From the NCBI GenBank assembly GCA_024234815.1, contig JACKNO010000001.1:1240001-1304000 (forward strand): a stretch of DNA of 64,000 bases, read 5' to 3'. The number at the start of each line of letters is the position of its first letter. Position 1 is the stretch's first letter. A program made the translations under genes and the position numbers. The notes under the pieces are model-generated. The model was not told the origin of the DNA and did no database searches. It worked only from the letters and a program-made list of their open reading frames with translations. Positions 9,139 to 22,877 of the stretch are shown here, piece by piece. Source of the stretch: Pseudomonadales bacterium (GTDB lineage: Bacteria; Pseudomonadota; Gammaproteobacteria; Pseudomonadales; Halieaceae).

Positions 9139-9667
9139 CCCTGGGGGCAGGCTGCGCCTCCGGTCCAGATCTGGCACTTTTGCGCATTTGAAAAATATTC
9201 TTGTAAAGCGCTTGCTCTTCCAGAAATCGCTGCGTATAGTTCGCCTCCTTTCGCGGCAGTGGACCTTCATCTGGCCTTGTTTTCAGGGTCGGGCCCCAGC
9301 CACCTCAGGGTGGATAAGGGTAAGAAAATCAAGGGCCACTGAATCAATGCCTGGCAAAGGAATGCGAATTTAATCCTTGCCAAGACGACGGCGGTCGGTA
9401 TAATACGCGTCCGCACTTCGGGGTGACCCGAGTGCCAAGCCTGCCCCTGGCGGTCAGGCGTTATTTAACAGTCAAATGAAGACAGATGTGTGGGCACTTG
9501 TTGGGATAGTTGTCACGACTATTCAGACACAACAAGTGACTCATTAATTCATTGTAATTTTTGATTTCGAATTGTGTCTGAGCCGATGATTCGGCAGGTA
9601 AAGCGAGGTACTCGCGTAACCTGCCCCTCTTGACTGGTCCGCAAGGACTGGGCAGAGGTAAAAGATT
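9139..9667 (+). promoter_or_regulatory. rRNA operon promoter and leader region
   Basis: This gene-free stretch of 529 bases holds the rrn control region. Promoter P1 has -35 TTGCTC at 9212-9217, a 17-base spacer and -10 TATAGT at 9235-9240, with an A/T-rich UP-like stretch just upstream. Promoter P2 has TTGCCA at 9377-9382, a 16-base spacer and TATAAT at 9399-9404, followed by a G/C-rich discriminator typical of stringent control. The rest is transcribed leader with dyads near 9605-9660, probably the 5' half of the RNase III processing stem for 16S. Confidence 0.7.
9459..9470 (+). promoter_or_regulatory. boxA-like antitermination site in rrn leader
   Basis: CGTTATTTAACA resembles the NusB/S10-binding boxA core. 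It matches the spacer copy at 11659-11670 at 11 of 12 positions, which supports a real rRNA antitermination signal. Confidence 0.55.
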
Positions 9668-11201
<1,534 letters not shown>

Positions 11202-11333
11202 AACGATGTTGGCACTACCTGATGAGTGCTCACACATTTGTCTTCATTTGTTCGGTTGATGCGAGAATAATCACGGTGCTGGTTTGCACTTTGCGCAGGC
11301 GGGACCGGATTCCCTTTTGGGGGTCGGTATTAT

Positions 11334-11410
<77 letters not shown>

Positions 11411-11506
11411 AAACACTCCTGCTCTTCGTTGCCGCACTGCTTGTGTATTGTTAATACACGGCGCAGCACGGCGCCTCGATCAGAAGCGTTTTGGCATTCT
11501 CAAAAA

Positions 11507-11582
11507 GGGGCTATAGCTCAGCTGGGAGAGCGCCTGCCTTGCACGCAGGAGGTCTGCGGTTCGATCCCGCATAGCTCCACCA
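11507..11582 (+). tRNA. tRNA-Ala (TGC)
   Basis: A 76-base tRNA with acceptor GGGGCTA pairing with TAGCTCC, the anticodon TGC in CTTGCACG, and CCA encoded. The Ile-Ala pair in the spacer is the usual arrangement. Confidence 0.98.
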
Positions 11583-11953
11583 TTTCTTTGCATCACTGAG
11601 ATCAGAAAGAAGCTTTTTGGCTGTTGGTAAAAAGCTTCTTTCTGGTTTTACACCGGAACGTTCTTTAACAAGGTAAATCAAGCTGAGTCTATGGATTTGA
11701 GCTTAGCACCCAGGGTCCTTCGGGGCAGTTGGGTGGTGAGAGAAATCCTTAGATAAAAAGTTCTGGTCACGCTCACCAATTCGGCGTGGCCAAACGAGTT
11801 GTAATAACTGTGACTTAAGCGTCACAACATCCGGCGGGCAGGGACTTTGATCGGTTCCTGTCTACTAAGTACCCGGCCTGTGTTAAGGGGGTCGGGGAAA
11901 TGTCTGCTTGATAGTTCCCCTGTTATGGGGGAGACAGATAACTTTGGTTATAT
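11583..11953 (+). other. tRNA-Ala to 23S transcribed spacer
   Basis: A 371-base spacer without a gene. It starts with an inverted repeat around 11605-11645 (AGAAAGAAGCTTTTT pairing with AAAAAGCTTCTTTCT), a stable hairpin that is probably a processing signal. A boxA-like site follows, then the 5' arm of the 23S processing stem near 11900-11953. Confidence 0.7.
11659..11670 (+). promoter_or_regulatory. boxA-like antitermination site in rrn spacer
   Basis: CGTTCTTTAACA is close to the canonical boxA TGCTCTTTAACA and stands before 23S, where a second boxA is normal. Confidence 0.65.
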
Positions 11954-14859
<2,906 letters not shown>

Positions 14860-15036
14860 ATAATCCAAGTTATTTGCGATAGACACGCAAGCAGACAGCT
14901 GGATGTTGTGATTGGGTCACAGTGACGAAGAAAGACAACTTGCAGGAAGAACCGTACATCGGCTTGATTTACCGCCCTATTTGAGAGGACGACGGCACGG
15001 CGTCAGCCGGTAAGACCGAACTCCCTCAAGCCAGTT

Positions 15037-15155
15037 TGCCTGGCGACCACAGAGCATTGGAACCACCTGACCCCATCCCGAACTCAGAAGTGAAACGATG
15101 CATCGCCGATGGTAGTGTGGGGTTTCCCCATGTGAGAGTAGGTCATCGCCAGGCT
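15037..15155 (+). rRNA. 5S ribosomal RNA
   Basis: About 119 bases. The 5' GCCTGGCGA pairs with the 3' TCGCCAGGC, and the core GAACTCAGAAGTGAAAC is present. Confidence 0.97.
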
Positions 15156-15167
15156 TCTAAACCCTGA

Positions 15168-15200
15168 ATCCCGCAGTTCATCGAACCGCGGGATTTTTTT
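15168..15200 (+). terminator. intrinsic terminator of the rRNA operon
   Basis: The stem ATCCCGC / GCGGGAT encloses an inner GTTC / GAAC stem and is followed by a run of seven T. It lies 13 bases after 5S and ends the operon. Confidence 0.92.
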
Positions 15201-15336
15201 ATGCATAAGCTGTTGCTCCAGATGCAAGCCCTTCAGTTGCGGCTGTAATTGAGCTAGGCTGGTTTTCCCGGTACCTGTCTGGACTGCCGCGAGGCTGTCC
15301 TCCTCTTCACACACGCCCCCCTGGAGCAAATCTCAA

Positions 15337-16524
15337 ATGAAACTCGCTATCTTGTCATGTGCCCCGCGGGCTTACAGTACACGCCGTTTAAAGGAAGCTG
15401 CTGTTCAGCGGGGTCATGAGGCGGACGTACTCAACACGCTGAAATTTGCCATAGACCTGGATCGGGGCTCGCCCGACCTCTATTACCGACAGCAGCACCT
15501 GGAACACTACGATGCTGTGCTTCCACGTATCGGGGCTTCCATTACTTACTATGGGACGGCGGTAGTTCGCCAGTTTCAGGAGATGGACGTTTTTTGCGCC
15601 AACACCGCCCACGGTATTATTAATTCGCGCGACAAGCTGCGCAGCCTCCAGATTCTCAGCAGGCACGGTATCGGTTTGCCCCGTACCACCTTCGTGCGGG
15701 ATAAAAAGGATGTATTGCCCGCGATAGATCGTGTGGGCGGTGCCCCGGTGATCATCAAGCTGATCGAAGGCACCCAGGGAATAGGTGTGCTCCTGGCAGA
15801 ATCGGTTAAGCAGGCGGAGTCGATAATCGAGCTGCTGCAGAGTCAGAAACAGAACGTGCTGATCCAGAAATTTGTTGCCGAGAGCAAGGGGCGCGACATC
15901 AGGGCGTTCGTTGTGGGCGACCAGGTGGTTGCCGCCATGCGCAGGGTTGCCCAGGGCCAGGAGTTTCGCAGCAATGTTCATCGCGGCGGCGTAGCGGAGC
16001 CGGTTGAGTTGAGTGATGAGTACCGTGAAACGGCTGTTCGCTGCACCCAGATTATGGGCCTGCGAGTGGCGGGCGTGGACATGCTGGAAGGCAAGGACGG
16101 CCCGCAAATCATGGAGGTGAACTCCTCGCCCGGCCTGGAGGGAATTGAGTCCTGTACCGGGCTGGATGTTGCCGGCGCGGTTATCGACTATATCGCTGCC
16201 CAGGTAGATTTCCCCGAGATCGATGTACGTCAGCGACTGACGGTCAGCAAAGGTTACGGGGTTAGTGAAATCTACATTCCCGAGGGCTCCAACTTCGTCG
16301 GCCAGACTATCAGCCAGACCCAATTGCGCGAAAGTGATATAAACGTTCTCACTCTCTACCGTGGTTCGAAGGTTATTCCCAACCCACGGACCGACCGGAT
16401 ACTGGAGCCTGGTGACAAGTTGCTCTGCTTCGGCAAGATGGAATCCATGCGCGGGATGATTCCCCGCAGGGAACAGCGCAGGAGGCGACCAGCCGTGCAG
16501 GAGCTCGATCAAACAACGGATTGA
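15337..16524 (+). CDS. rimK: RimK-type ATP-grasp ligase with TrkA-C (RCK_C) domain
   Basis: RimK adds glutamates to the C-terminus of ribosomal protein S6. Residues 1-285 are a full RimK: an N-terminal domain and ATP-grasp motifs KLIEGTQGIGV (141-151) and GPQIMEVNSSPGLEGIE (about 245-261), including the metal-binding E and N. Residues about 296-372 form an extra domain (YGVSEIYIPEGSNF ... RILEPGDKLLCFG) with the pattern of TrkA-C/RCK_C. That domain binds small ligands in K+ transport regulators. E. coli RimK lacks it (about 300 residues against 395 here). The gene follows the rRNA terminator. Its stop overlaps the next start, giving TGATG. Confidence 0.88.
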   Translation: MKLAILSCAPRAYSTRRLKEAAVQRGHEADVLNTLKFAIDLDRGSPDLYYRQQHLEHYDAVLPRIGASITYYGTAVVRQFQEMDVFCANTAHGIINSRDKLRSLQILSRHGIGLPRTTFVRDKKDVLPAIDRVGGAPVIIKLIEGTQGIGVLLAESVKQAESIIELLQSQKQNVLIQKFVAESKGRDIRAFVVGDQVVAAMRRVAQGQEFRSNVHRGGVAEPVELSDEYRETAVRCTQIMGLRVAGVDMLEGKDGPQIMEVNSSPGLEGIESCTGLDVAGAVIDYIAAQVDFPEIDVRQRLTVSKGYGVSEIYIPEGSNFVGQTISQTQLRESDINVLTLYRGSKVIPNPRTDRILEPGDKLLCFGKMESMRGMIPRREQRRRRPAVQELDQTTD

Positions 16525-17525
16525 TGGCGCGACACTTTACACTCGGGGCCGTTGCATCCGGGTTGATTCCCCGGGTGGCTCGTGCCCCGCATGCACGTCT
16601 TTTTGTTTTGGTCTGGCTGCTTGCAGCCAGTCAGCTATTTGCACAATCAGCAGCAGAGCCTGTGGAGAAGCAGTCGCTGTTCCAGCGCACAGTCTACCAA
16701 TTACAGGAATCGGCCCCTGATGAGCGGTCTGGTTTTGCCATCGCGGCCCTGTCTGAAATGTCCACCGTGTATATGGCAGAAGCGGATTTGGCTCGCTCGG
16801 AGGCGGCGCGACGGGACGGTCAATCCCGGGCGAAACTGCTTGGATGGGCATATGAGGTTAACCAGTACGCCAACCAATTGTTGCTTATTCTGGAAGACGT
16901 GGAGAGCGGTACCCCCGTTTCCCTGCTCCCGGACCCGTTGGGCCCTGTCAGTATTGTCGTGGCGGGTAAAGAGGTGGTTCTCGGCCACCCCAGGGCGGAC
17001 CAGCAGGCGGCCTATGAGCAGCGGGTTTTAAGCGACTTCTGCAGTCACCACGACTGCCAGGGAATGATCGCCCCGAACCCCCTTTACGAGGAGGAGTCGT
17101 TACCGCGCGCGCGTATCAAGGTATATCCGCAGTGGACATTTACCGACAGGGGACCCGTGTGCGCCAACGAAGGGCTGGAGGTGCATTTCGGGAGTTCGCG
17201 CAAGCTGGCTGCGCTGCGCGCCATCTGCGATGAATTGGTGCGTGAAGTGGCGGACCTGGCGGATGGTTTGTCGTGGCAGTGGCGCAATGGCGTGGAGATC
17301 GATTGGGACAATCTGTCTGTCACCGCTACCTCGGGTAAGCCCGAACATCTCGTGCGCCTGAACGAGGTTGGCGACTCGGTGCTGCGTTCTTTGCCGCTAC
17401 TGTATTCGAGCCCGACGCTACTCGCCGATATCCGCGCTTACCTCTTCTGGAGGGTGCAGGGTCAGGAATCGGCATCGGTCCGTTTGGATGCGAGTAAATA
17501 CGAAAGCCTGCAACCAGAATCCTGA
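16524..17525 (+). CDS. exported protein of unknown function
   Basis: Unrecognised protein of 333 residues. The ATG at 16524 overlaps the rimK stop, so translation is coupled. A signal peptide is likely, with an unusually long charged N-terminus before the hydrophobic core LFVLVWLLAASQLF (about residues 27-40) and possible cleavage after FAQSA. The mature part begins with a helical region (about 50-120) and then an alpha/beta domain with three cysteines near 175-215 that could form a disulfide. No enzyme signature is seen. Coupling to rimK suggests a lineage-specific link, but the compartments differ, so the partnership is not obvious. Confidence 0.55.
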   Translation: MARHFTLGAVASGLIPRVARAPHARLFVLVWLLAASQLFAQSAAEPVEKQSLFQRTVYQLQESAPDERSGFAIAALSEMSTVYMAEADLARSEAARRDGQSRAKLLGWAYEVNQYANQLLLILEDVESGTPVSLLPDPLGPVSIVVAGKEVVLGHPRADQQAAYEQRVLSDFCSHHDCQGMIAPNPLYEEESLPRARIKVYPQWTFTDRGPVCANEGLEVHFGSSRKLAALRAICDELVREVADLADGLSWQWRNGVEIDWDNLSVTATSGKPEHLVRLNEVGDSVLRSLPLLYSSPTLLADIRAYLFWRVQGQESASVRLDASKYESLQPES

Positions 17526-17814
17526 GCCGGAATCCGAACGCTGGAGACACGCTTCCCTGTAACGAAATCCCCGCCACCAACCCTTGGAGGTCGAGCGCTC
17601 CAAAGTCGCGTTGAACCGCTGGCCTGAACCACTTCGGCAGCAATCGATGACAAGCCGTGACAACTCGCCAAAAAGCACGATTTTGCGATGAGAATAGCAA
17701 AAATCATGAATTAGGCTTTCCGAAAAGGAGTTTTCTCAGCTTTTTGGGTAGGGCGAGGCTGTTTTTTGGCGGTATTCTTGTGGGAGATTTTCCAGCCGGG
17801 TCTGTATTGCCAAC
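17526..17814. other. intergenic region before the HD-GYP gene
   Basis: A 289-base region with no supported gene. The last 100 bases are T-rich and probably carry the promoter of the HD-GYP/EAL pair, but no good -35/-10 pair stands out. No cyclic-di-GMP riboswitch core was recognised. Confidence 0.4.
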
Positions 17815-19044
17815 ATGTTAGAAGCAGTAAAAGTAAGTACTTCTGAACTGCAGCCGGGAATGTACGTGTCCAGTCTGGACCGGCCCTGGCTAGAGGTACC
17901 GTTTCCGATCCAGGGATTCCGCATAAAGACATCGAATGATGTTGCGCTGATTCAGCGCTATTGCCAGTACGTATTCGTCGATGCGGTCAAAAGTGACGCA
18001 TCGGCGTCCAGGGTTGATTTTAAACTTGCCGGTAGGCCTCGTAAGTCACCCGAGGAAATTTTCAAGGGGCGTACTATCAGGCCCTACCGCGACAGTAAGA
18101 GCTGGACTGAAGAGTTTCCCCGCGCCAAGGCGGCCGTTGATACATTGACTGAAACTGTGGATTCCATTTTCCACCAGGTATCCACTGGCGGCGCGCTCGA
18201 TATGGCGAAGGTCAAGCAGTCGGTTGATCCGATGATTGACAGTATTTCCCGCAACCCCGACGCGTGCATCTGGCTGGCGCGGATGAAGCAGCAGGATGCC
18301 TATACCTACCAACACTCGGTGGGCGCCTCTATCTGGGCAGTGGCACTTGGCAGGCAACTTGGCTTGCCAAAATCTGACCTGCGTTCTCTGGCAGTGGGCG
18401 GCTTGCTGTTTGATATAGGGAAATTACGCGTAAGCCAGGATTTGCTCGGCGCAGCGCGCACTCTGACGGAAGCTGAGTTCACCGAGGTTCGACGACACGT
18501 AGATGTCGGCCTTGAGATGATCCGCGACAGTGGCCTGATGAATAAGGATGTACTCGATATGGTGGCCTTCCACCATGAGCGCCACAACGGTTCGGGTTAT
18601 CCAGGTGGTCGAAGCGGTGACAGTATTCCTGTCTATGCGCGTATTGCGGCAATCGTGGATTGCTACGACGCGATAACGAGCCATCGCAGCTATGCCAGGG
18701 CAATTCCCCCGTCCGAAGCAATCAAGAAGCTCTATGAATGGCGCGACATCGATTTTCAGGCGGAACTGGTCGAGGCATTCATCCAGGCCGTAGGAATTTA
18801 TCCCGCGGGTACGCTGGTAGAATTATCGTCCGGGGAGGTCGCGGTGGTGATTGCCGAGTACCGCACCAGGCGCCTGCGGCCCAAAGTGATGGTGCTGCTG
18901 GACGCTGACAAGCAAGCCGTTGCGGAGATGAAAGTGGTAGACCTGCTGCAGCAGACATCAAGTCCCGACGGTACCGCGTTGGAAATACGCAGCAGCCTGG
19001 AGCCCGAGGCCTATGGTATCGACATGGCCGCGATCCGGCTCTGA
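17815..19044 (+). CDS. DUF3391 + HD-GYP domain protein, altered HD motif
   Basis: HD-GYP proteins hydrolyse cyclic-di-GMP. The protein has 409 residues: an N-terminal DUF3391-type domain (about 5-140), an HD-GYP core (about 155-300) and a C-terminal tail. His167, His228, His253, His254, Asp282 and the GYP at 261-263 are present. The HD motif itself reads FDIGK (Phe199-Asp200), so the histidine is replaced, and DG of the loop is NG (HHERHNGSGYP). Loss of one metal ligand may lower or change activity. A second gene at 40581-41813 is a close paralogue with Met at the same place. The GGDEF/EAL gene follows after 12 bases. Confidence 0.9.
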   Translation: MLEAVKVSTSELQPGMYVSSLDRPWLEVPFPIQGFRIKTSNDVALIQRYCQYVFVDAVKSDASASRVDFKLAGRPRKSPEEIFKGRTIRPYRDSKSWTEEFPRAKAAVDTLTETVDSIFHQVSTGGALDMAKVKQSVDPMIDSISRNPDACIWLARMKQQDAYTYQHSVGASIWAVALGRQLGLPKSDLRSLAVGGLLFDIGKLRVSQDLLGAARTLTEAEFTEVRRHVDVGLEMIRDSGLMNKDVLDMVAFHHERHNGSGYPGGRSGDSIPVYARIAAIVDCYDAITSHRSYARAIPPSEAIKKLYEWRDIDFQAELVEAFIQAVGIYPAGTLVELSSGEVAVVIAEYRTRRLRPKVMVLLDADKQAVAEMKVVDLLQQTSSPDGTALEIRSSLEPEAYGIDMAAIRL

Positions 19045-19056
19045 GGCACGGGTTCT

Positions 19057-20280
19057 TTGCATCAGTTACCTGAAATTGAACGCACGCGGTTTATCCATAA
19101 ATTGGCGCAAGCCGTAGATCAGGCCCGGGCAGATGGCTCACACCTGGGGCTGATACTGGTAGACCTCGCCAACCTGGCCGGCGTAAATCACAATTATGGT
19201 TACGAAACCGGCGACGAGCTATTGCTGACCGCCTACGGGCAGTTGCTGGATTTGAGCAAACTTCCTGATTCCGTTTTCCGGATGGGCGGCCATAGTTTTT
19301 CTTTTATTCTCTCAGATCTGGGCAACCCCGCTTTTATAGCCCTGGCCATGAACAGGGTATATCGAACTCTCGATTCCGCGTTGCGCGGGGGCTCCGGCGT
19401 ACACCGGGTCGATATCAGGATTGGCATCGCGGTCAATCGCGTGGGCGGGCAGGAGTTCATGACGATGCTGGCCAACGCGGAAGCATCGCTATTGCAGTCC
19501 AGGCTGGGGGGACAACTGCGTATCGAGGATGTTCTTATCGATGGCGATGAAGTACCTGCGCAGCAGCGCTTGGAACAGAACCTTGAAGAGGCTCTGCTCA
19601 ATAACGAGTTCGAACTGCACTACCAGCCCAAGATCGAAATTTCCTCCGGGAAATTGCACGGTGCGGAGGCGCTGTTGCGTTGGCAGTCGCCCGACGGCGA
19701 GAATATTTCACCTGAAATAATCGTTGAATGGGCGGAGACCACCGGGCGTTCCTATGAGCTGACCAGGTGGGTGGTGCATCGCGCCCTGCGCCAGATGAGG
19801 CAGTGGCAGGGCCGGCTGGACATCGGTGTAGCCGTGAACATCCCCGCAGGCCTCGCAGGTGATCCAGACCTTCCCACACTGTTGCACGATGCGCTCGCTA
19901 TCTGGGGCGTGGCGCCCGAAATGGTTACTGCGGAACTCACCGAGCGCGCCCTGATCGAAGACAAGCAGGCGGGATATGACAATCTGCTCAAGCTCAGGGA
20001 GATGGGCGTAAATGTTTCCATCGATGATTTTGGTACCGGTTATTCGTCGCTTTCATATTTCAAGCATATTCCAGCGCGCGAACTCAAAATTGACAAAAGC
20101 TTTATCGAGTCCATGCAGTCGGATATACAGAATATGGAGCTGGTAAAAATTATCATCCACATCGCCCGGCTGTTCGGGCTGACGGTGGTGGCGGAAGGCA
20201 TCGAAGATTCCCGCAGTCTCAGCACACTGCGGGAACTTGGCTGCGATTACGCACAGGGTTATTACTTCAGCAGGCCCTAG
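19057..20280 (+). CDS. degenerate GGDEF + EAL phosphodiesterase
   Basis: Protein of 407 residues with no transmembrane segment, read from a TTG start as no ATG lies near. The GGDEF site is GGHSF (77-81), so it should not make cyclic-di-GMP; such domains often bind GTP and regulate the EAL domain. The EAL part is intact: EALLRW (204-209), N in AVNIPA, ELTE, DDFGTGYSSL, the lysine in LKIDKSF and E in VAEGIED. It should hydrolyse cyclic-di-GMP to pGpG. It sits 12 bases after the HD-GYP gene, forming a two-gene cyclic-di-GMP unit. Confidence 0.9.
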   Translation: MHQLPEIERTRFIHKLAQAVDQARADGSHLGLILVDLANLAGVNHNYGYETGDELLLTAYGQLLDLSKLPDSVFRMGGHSFSFILSDLGNPAFIALAMNRVYRTLDSALRGGSGVHRVDIRIGIAVNRVGGQEFMTMLANAEASLLQSRLGGQLRIEDVLIDGDEVPAQQRLEQNLEEALLNNEFELHYQPKIEISSGKLHGAEALLRWQSPDGENISPEIIVEWAETTGRSYELTRWVVHRALRQMRQWQGRLDIGVAVNIPAGLAGDPDLPTLLHDALAIWGVAPEMVTAELTERALIEDKQAGYDNLLKLREMGVNVSIDDFGTGYSSLSYFKHIPARELKIDKSFIESMQSDIQNMELVKIIIHIARLFGLTVVAEGIEDSRSLSTLRELGCDYAQGYYFSRP

Positions 20281-20380
20281 CCCCCGGATGAGTTTGAGTG
20301 CTGGGTTAAAAGCTGGCGGGGATTCACCGTCTAGTTGCGACCTTTGTGCACTCGCAGGGCACCGGGACGAATTGTCTGGC

Positions 20381-22702
20381 CTAGCGTTTTCTGCGCGCCT
20401 CGGCGAAGGCTGCGGCAAAAGCACTGCCGCCCGCGGTCCCCTTTTCCGGCTTGCCCTGTTCCCGTCGCGGCTTGCCGCTGTGCGCGGGCGTACGCGGCGC
20501 GCGATTGCGCTGCTCGGTTTGCTCTCCCGCCTTGTCCGACAAGCGCATGCTCAGGGATATCCGCTTTCGGGGCTGGTCCACCTCCATGACTTTCACCCGC
20601 ACGATATCACCGGCTTTGACCACCTCGCGCGGGTCTTTCACAAACCGTTCCGCCAGGGCTGAAATATGGACCAGGCCGTCCTGGTGAACCCCTATATCGA
20701 CGAAGGCGCCGAAGGCTGTCACGTTGGTAACGGTTCCTTCCAGCACCATGTCGGGCGCCAGGTCGGTTATCTTCTCTACCCCTTCCTGGAACTTCGCCAT
20801 CTTGAACTCTGGTCTCGGGTCGCGCCCCGGTTTGGCGAGCTCGGCGATGATGTCCCTCACCGTGGGTAGCCCCACGACATCATCGGTGTAGGCGGCGGGA
20901 TCCAGGCCTTGCAGGAATGAGGTATCGCCGATGATGCTGGCGATATCGCGCTGCTGGCGCGACGCAATGGTTTCCACAACCCTGTAGGATTCAGGGTGGA
21001 CCGCGGATGAATCCAGTGGGTTATCCCCCCCCATGACCCTGAGGAAGCCGGCGGCCTGTTCGAAGGTTTTTTCTCCGAAGCGGGCGACCTTCATAAGGTC
21101 ACTGCGGCGTCTGAAACTGCCTTGTTGATCGCGCAGCGCGACTATATTTCCGGCGATACTCTGGCTCAGCCCCGATACCCTTGCCAGAAGCGGCACAGAA
21201 GCGGTATTGACGTCCACGCCAACCGCGTTAACGCAGTCCTCCACCACGCTGTCCAACTGCCGGGCCAGTTGCAGCTGGCTGACATCGTGCTGGTATTGGC
21301 CTACACCAATGGACTTTGGATCGATCTTGACCAACTCCGCCAGCGGGTCCTGTAAGCGCCGGGCAATAGAGACTGCACCGCGAATGGTAACATCCAGGTC
21401 GGGGAACTCGCGGGCGGCGAATTCTGATGCCGAGTAGATGGAGGCCCCCGATTCATTCACCATGACCTGACGTACGTTCAATTCCGGTTGCCTGCGCAGC
21501 ATCTCTCCGACGAACGCATCGGTTTCCCTGCCGGCAGTACCGTTGCCGATGGCAATCAACTCCACGTTATGGGTGCGGATCATGTGCAGCAGGGTTGCTT
21601 CGGCTTCCTGCAGCCGTTTGCGCGGTTCATGCGGATAGATCGCGCCGTGGTCAAGGACCTTACCGTTGGCATCAACCACGGCGACTTTCACGCCGGTGCG
21701 CAACCCGGGGTCCAGTCCGATGGTTGCCCTCGGCCCCGCGGGGGCCGCCAGCAACAGGTCTTTAAGGTTATGGGCGAAGACCTCGATAGCCTCCTGCTCC
21801 GCTCGTTCACGCAACTGGCCCAGCAGATCGGTTTGCAGGTGGGTGAGTAACTTTACCCGCCAGGTCCAGCGCACCGTTTCCCTGAGCCATTGGTCGGCCG
21901 GGCGTTGCAAATCCTGAATCTGCCAATGCGCCGCGATCATGGCCTCACAGGGGTGGGCGTCGGTGGGCTTTTCCTCGGGGTTCATCAGCAGGTTGAGGGC
22001 GAGCAGGCCTTCATTGCGCCCGCGAAACATCGCCAGTGCACGGTGCGAGGGCACGGAAGCCAGCGGCTCGTTGTGCTCGAAATAGTCTCGAAATTTGGCG
22101 CCTTCCTGCTCCTTGCCGTCCATCAGTCGGCTCGCGAGCAAGGCGTGATCCTGCAGGAAGCTTCGCAGGCTGCTCAGCAGGTCTGCGTTTTCGGCGAAGC
22201 GTTCCATGAGTATCTGGCGAGCGCCGTCCAGCGCGGCTTTGCCATCCTCTATGCCCGCTTCCGGGTTAATGTAGTTTTGCGCCAGCTTGTCCGGGTCGTT
22301 TGTGGGATCAGTCAGCAAGCTGTCCGCCAGCGGCTCCAGCCCTGCTTCGCGGGCAATCAGGGCTTTGCTGCGGCGCTTGGGTTTGTAGGGAAGGTAGAGG
22401 TCCTCCAGCCGGTTTTTGGTATCGGCGCCGAGAATGTCGCGCTCCAGTTCAGGGGTTAATTTTCCCTGCTCGGTGATACTGCCCAGGATGGTCAGGCGCC
22501 GTTCCTCCATCTCACGCAGGTAGCGCAAGCGCTCATCGAGCTGGCGCATCTGGGTGTCGTCCAGCGCCCCCGTGGCCTCTTTGCGATAGCGGGCGATAAA
22601 AGGTACCGTGGCGCCTTCATCAAGTAGCTTTATGGCGGCTTCTACCTGGTTTGCATGTACGGAGAGTTCCTCCGCGATACGCTGGGAAATCGTTTTTGGC
22701 AT
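20381..22702 (-). CDS. tex: Tex-family RNA-binding transcription accessory protein
   Basis: Cytoplasmic nucleic-acid-binding protein conserved across bacteria. It has 773 residues, the usual length. Family features in order are the N-terminal helical region with VPFIARYRKEATG, the YqgF-like domain with TIGLDPGLRTGVKVAV, the helix-hairpin-helix block (VDVNTASVPLLARVSGL) and a C-terminal S1 domain (GTVTNVTAFGAFVDIGVHQD, near 650). The tail is basic and low in complexity. It converges with the EAL gene, 100 bases away. Confidence 0.96.
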   Translation of the reverse strand: MPKTISQRIAEELSVHANQVEAAIKLLDEGATVPFIARYRKEATGALDDTQMRQLDERLRYLREMEERRLTILGSITEQGKLTPELERDILGADTKNRLEDLYLPYKPKRRSKALIAREAGLEPLADSLLTDPTNDPDKLAQNYINPEAGIEDGKAALDGARQILMERFAENADLLSSLRSFLQDHALLASRLMDGKEQEGAKFRDYFEHNEPLASVPSHRALAMFRGRNEGLLALNLLMNPEEKPTDAHPCEAMIAAHWQIQDLQRPADQWLRETVRWTWRVKLLTHLQTDLLGQLRERAEQEAIEVFAHNLKDLLLAAPAGPRATIGLDPGLRTGVKVAVVDANGKVLDHGAIYPHEPRKRLQEAEATLLHMIRTHNVELIAIGNGTAGRETDAFVGEMLRRQPELNVRQVMVNESGASIYSASEFAAREFPDLDVTIRGAVSIARRLQDPLAELVKIDPKSIGVGQYQHDVSQLQLARQLDSVVEDCVNAVGVDVNTASVPLLARVSGLSQSIAGNIVALRDQQGSFRRRSDLMKVARFGEKTFEQAAGFLRVMGGDNPLDSSAVHPESYRVVETIASRQQRDIASIIGDTSFLQGLDPAAYTDDVVGLPTVRDIIAELAKPGRDPRPEFKMAKFQEGVEKITDLAPDMVLEGTVTNVTAFGAFVDIGVHQDGLVHISALAERFVKDPREVVKAGDIVRVKVMEVDQPRKRISLSMRLSDKAGEQTEQRNRAPRTPAHSGKPRREQGKPEKGTAGGSAFAAAFAEARRKR

Positions 22703-22835
22703 GGTATGTAAAGGTCTTTTTTGGCAGGGTGATTACAGCATGTACTGCGTGGAAGCGGCATTATGCGTCAGCGGCAAAAACAATACGATATAGATATTTA
22801 TCGGCTTTTGTGCATCCGTGAGTGAACGCTACGTC

Positions 22836-22862
22836 GCGGTGACAGGGAGTGCCCCTTCACCG
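22836..22862 (-). terminator. dyad between the CBS gene and tex
   Basis: CGGTGACAGGG and CCCCTTCACCG form a strong hairpin just after the CBS gene stop. No T-run follows, so it may be a weak or Rho-aided terminator of the nuo-CBS transcript. Confidence 0.35.
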
Positions 22863-22877
22863 CTGTGAGACGGACTG

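Noticed and set aside
17526..17814. Cyclic-di-GMP riboswitch before the HD-GYP gene
   Set aside because: No conserved GEMM core could be recognised in the leader.
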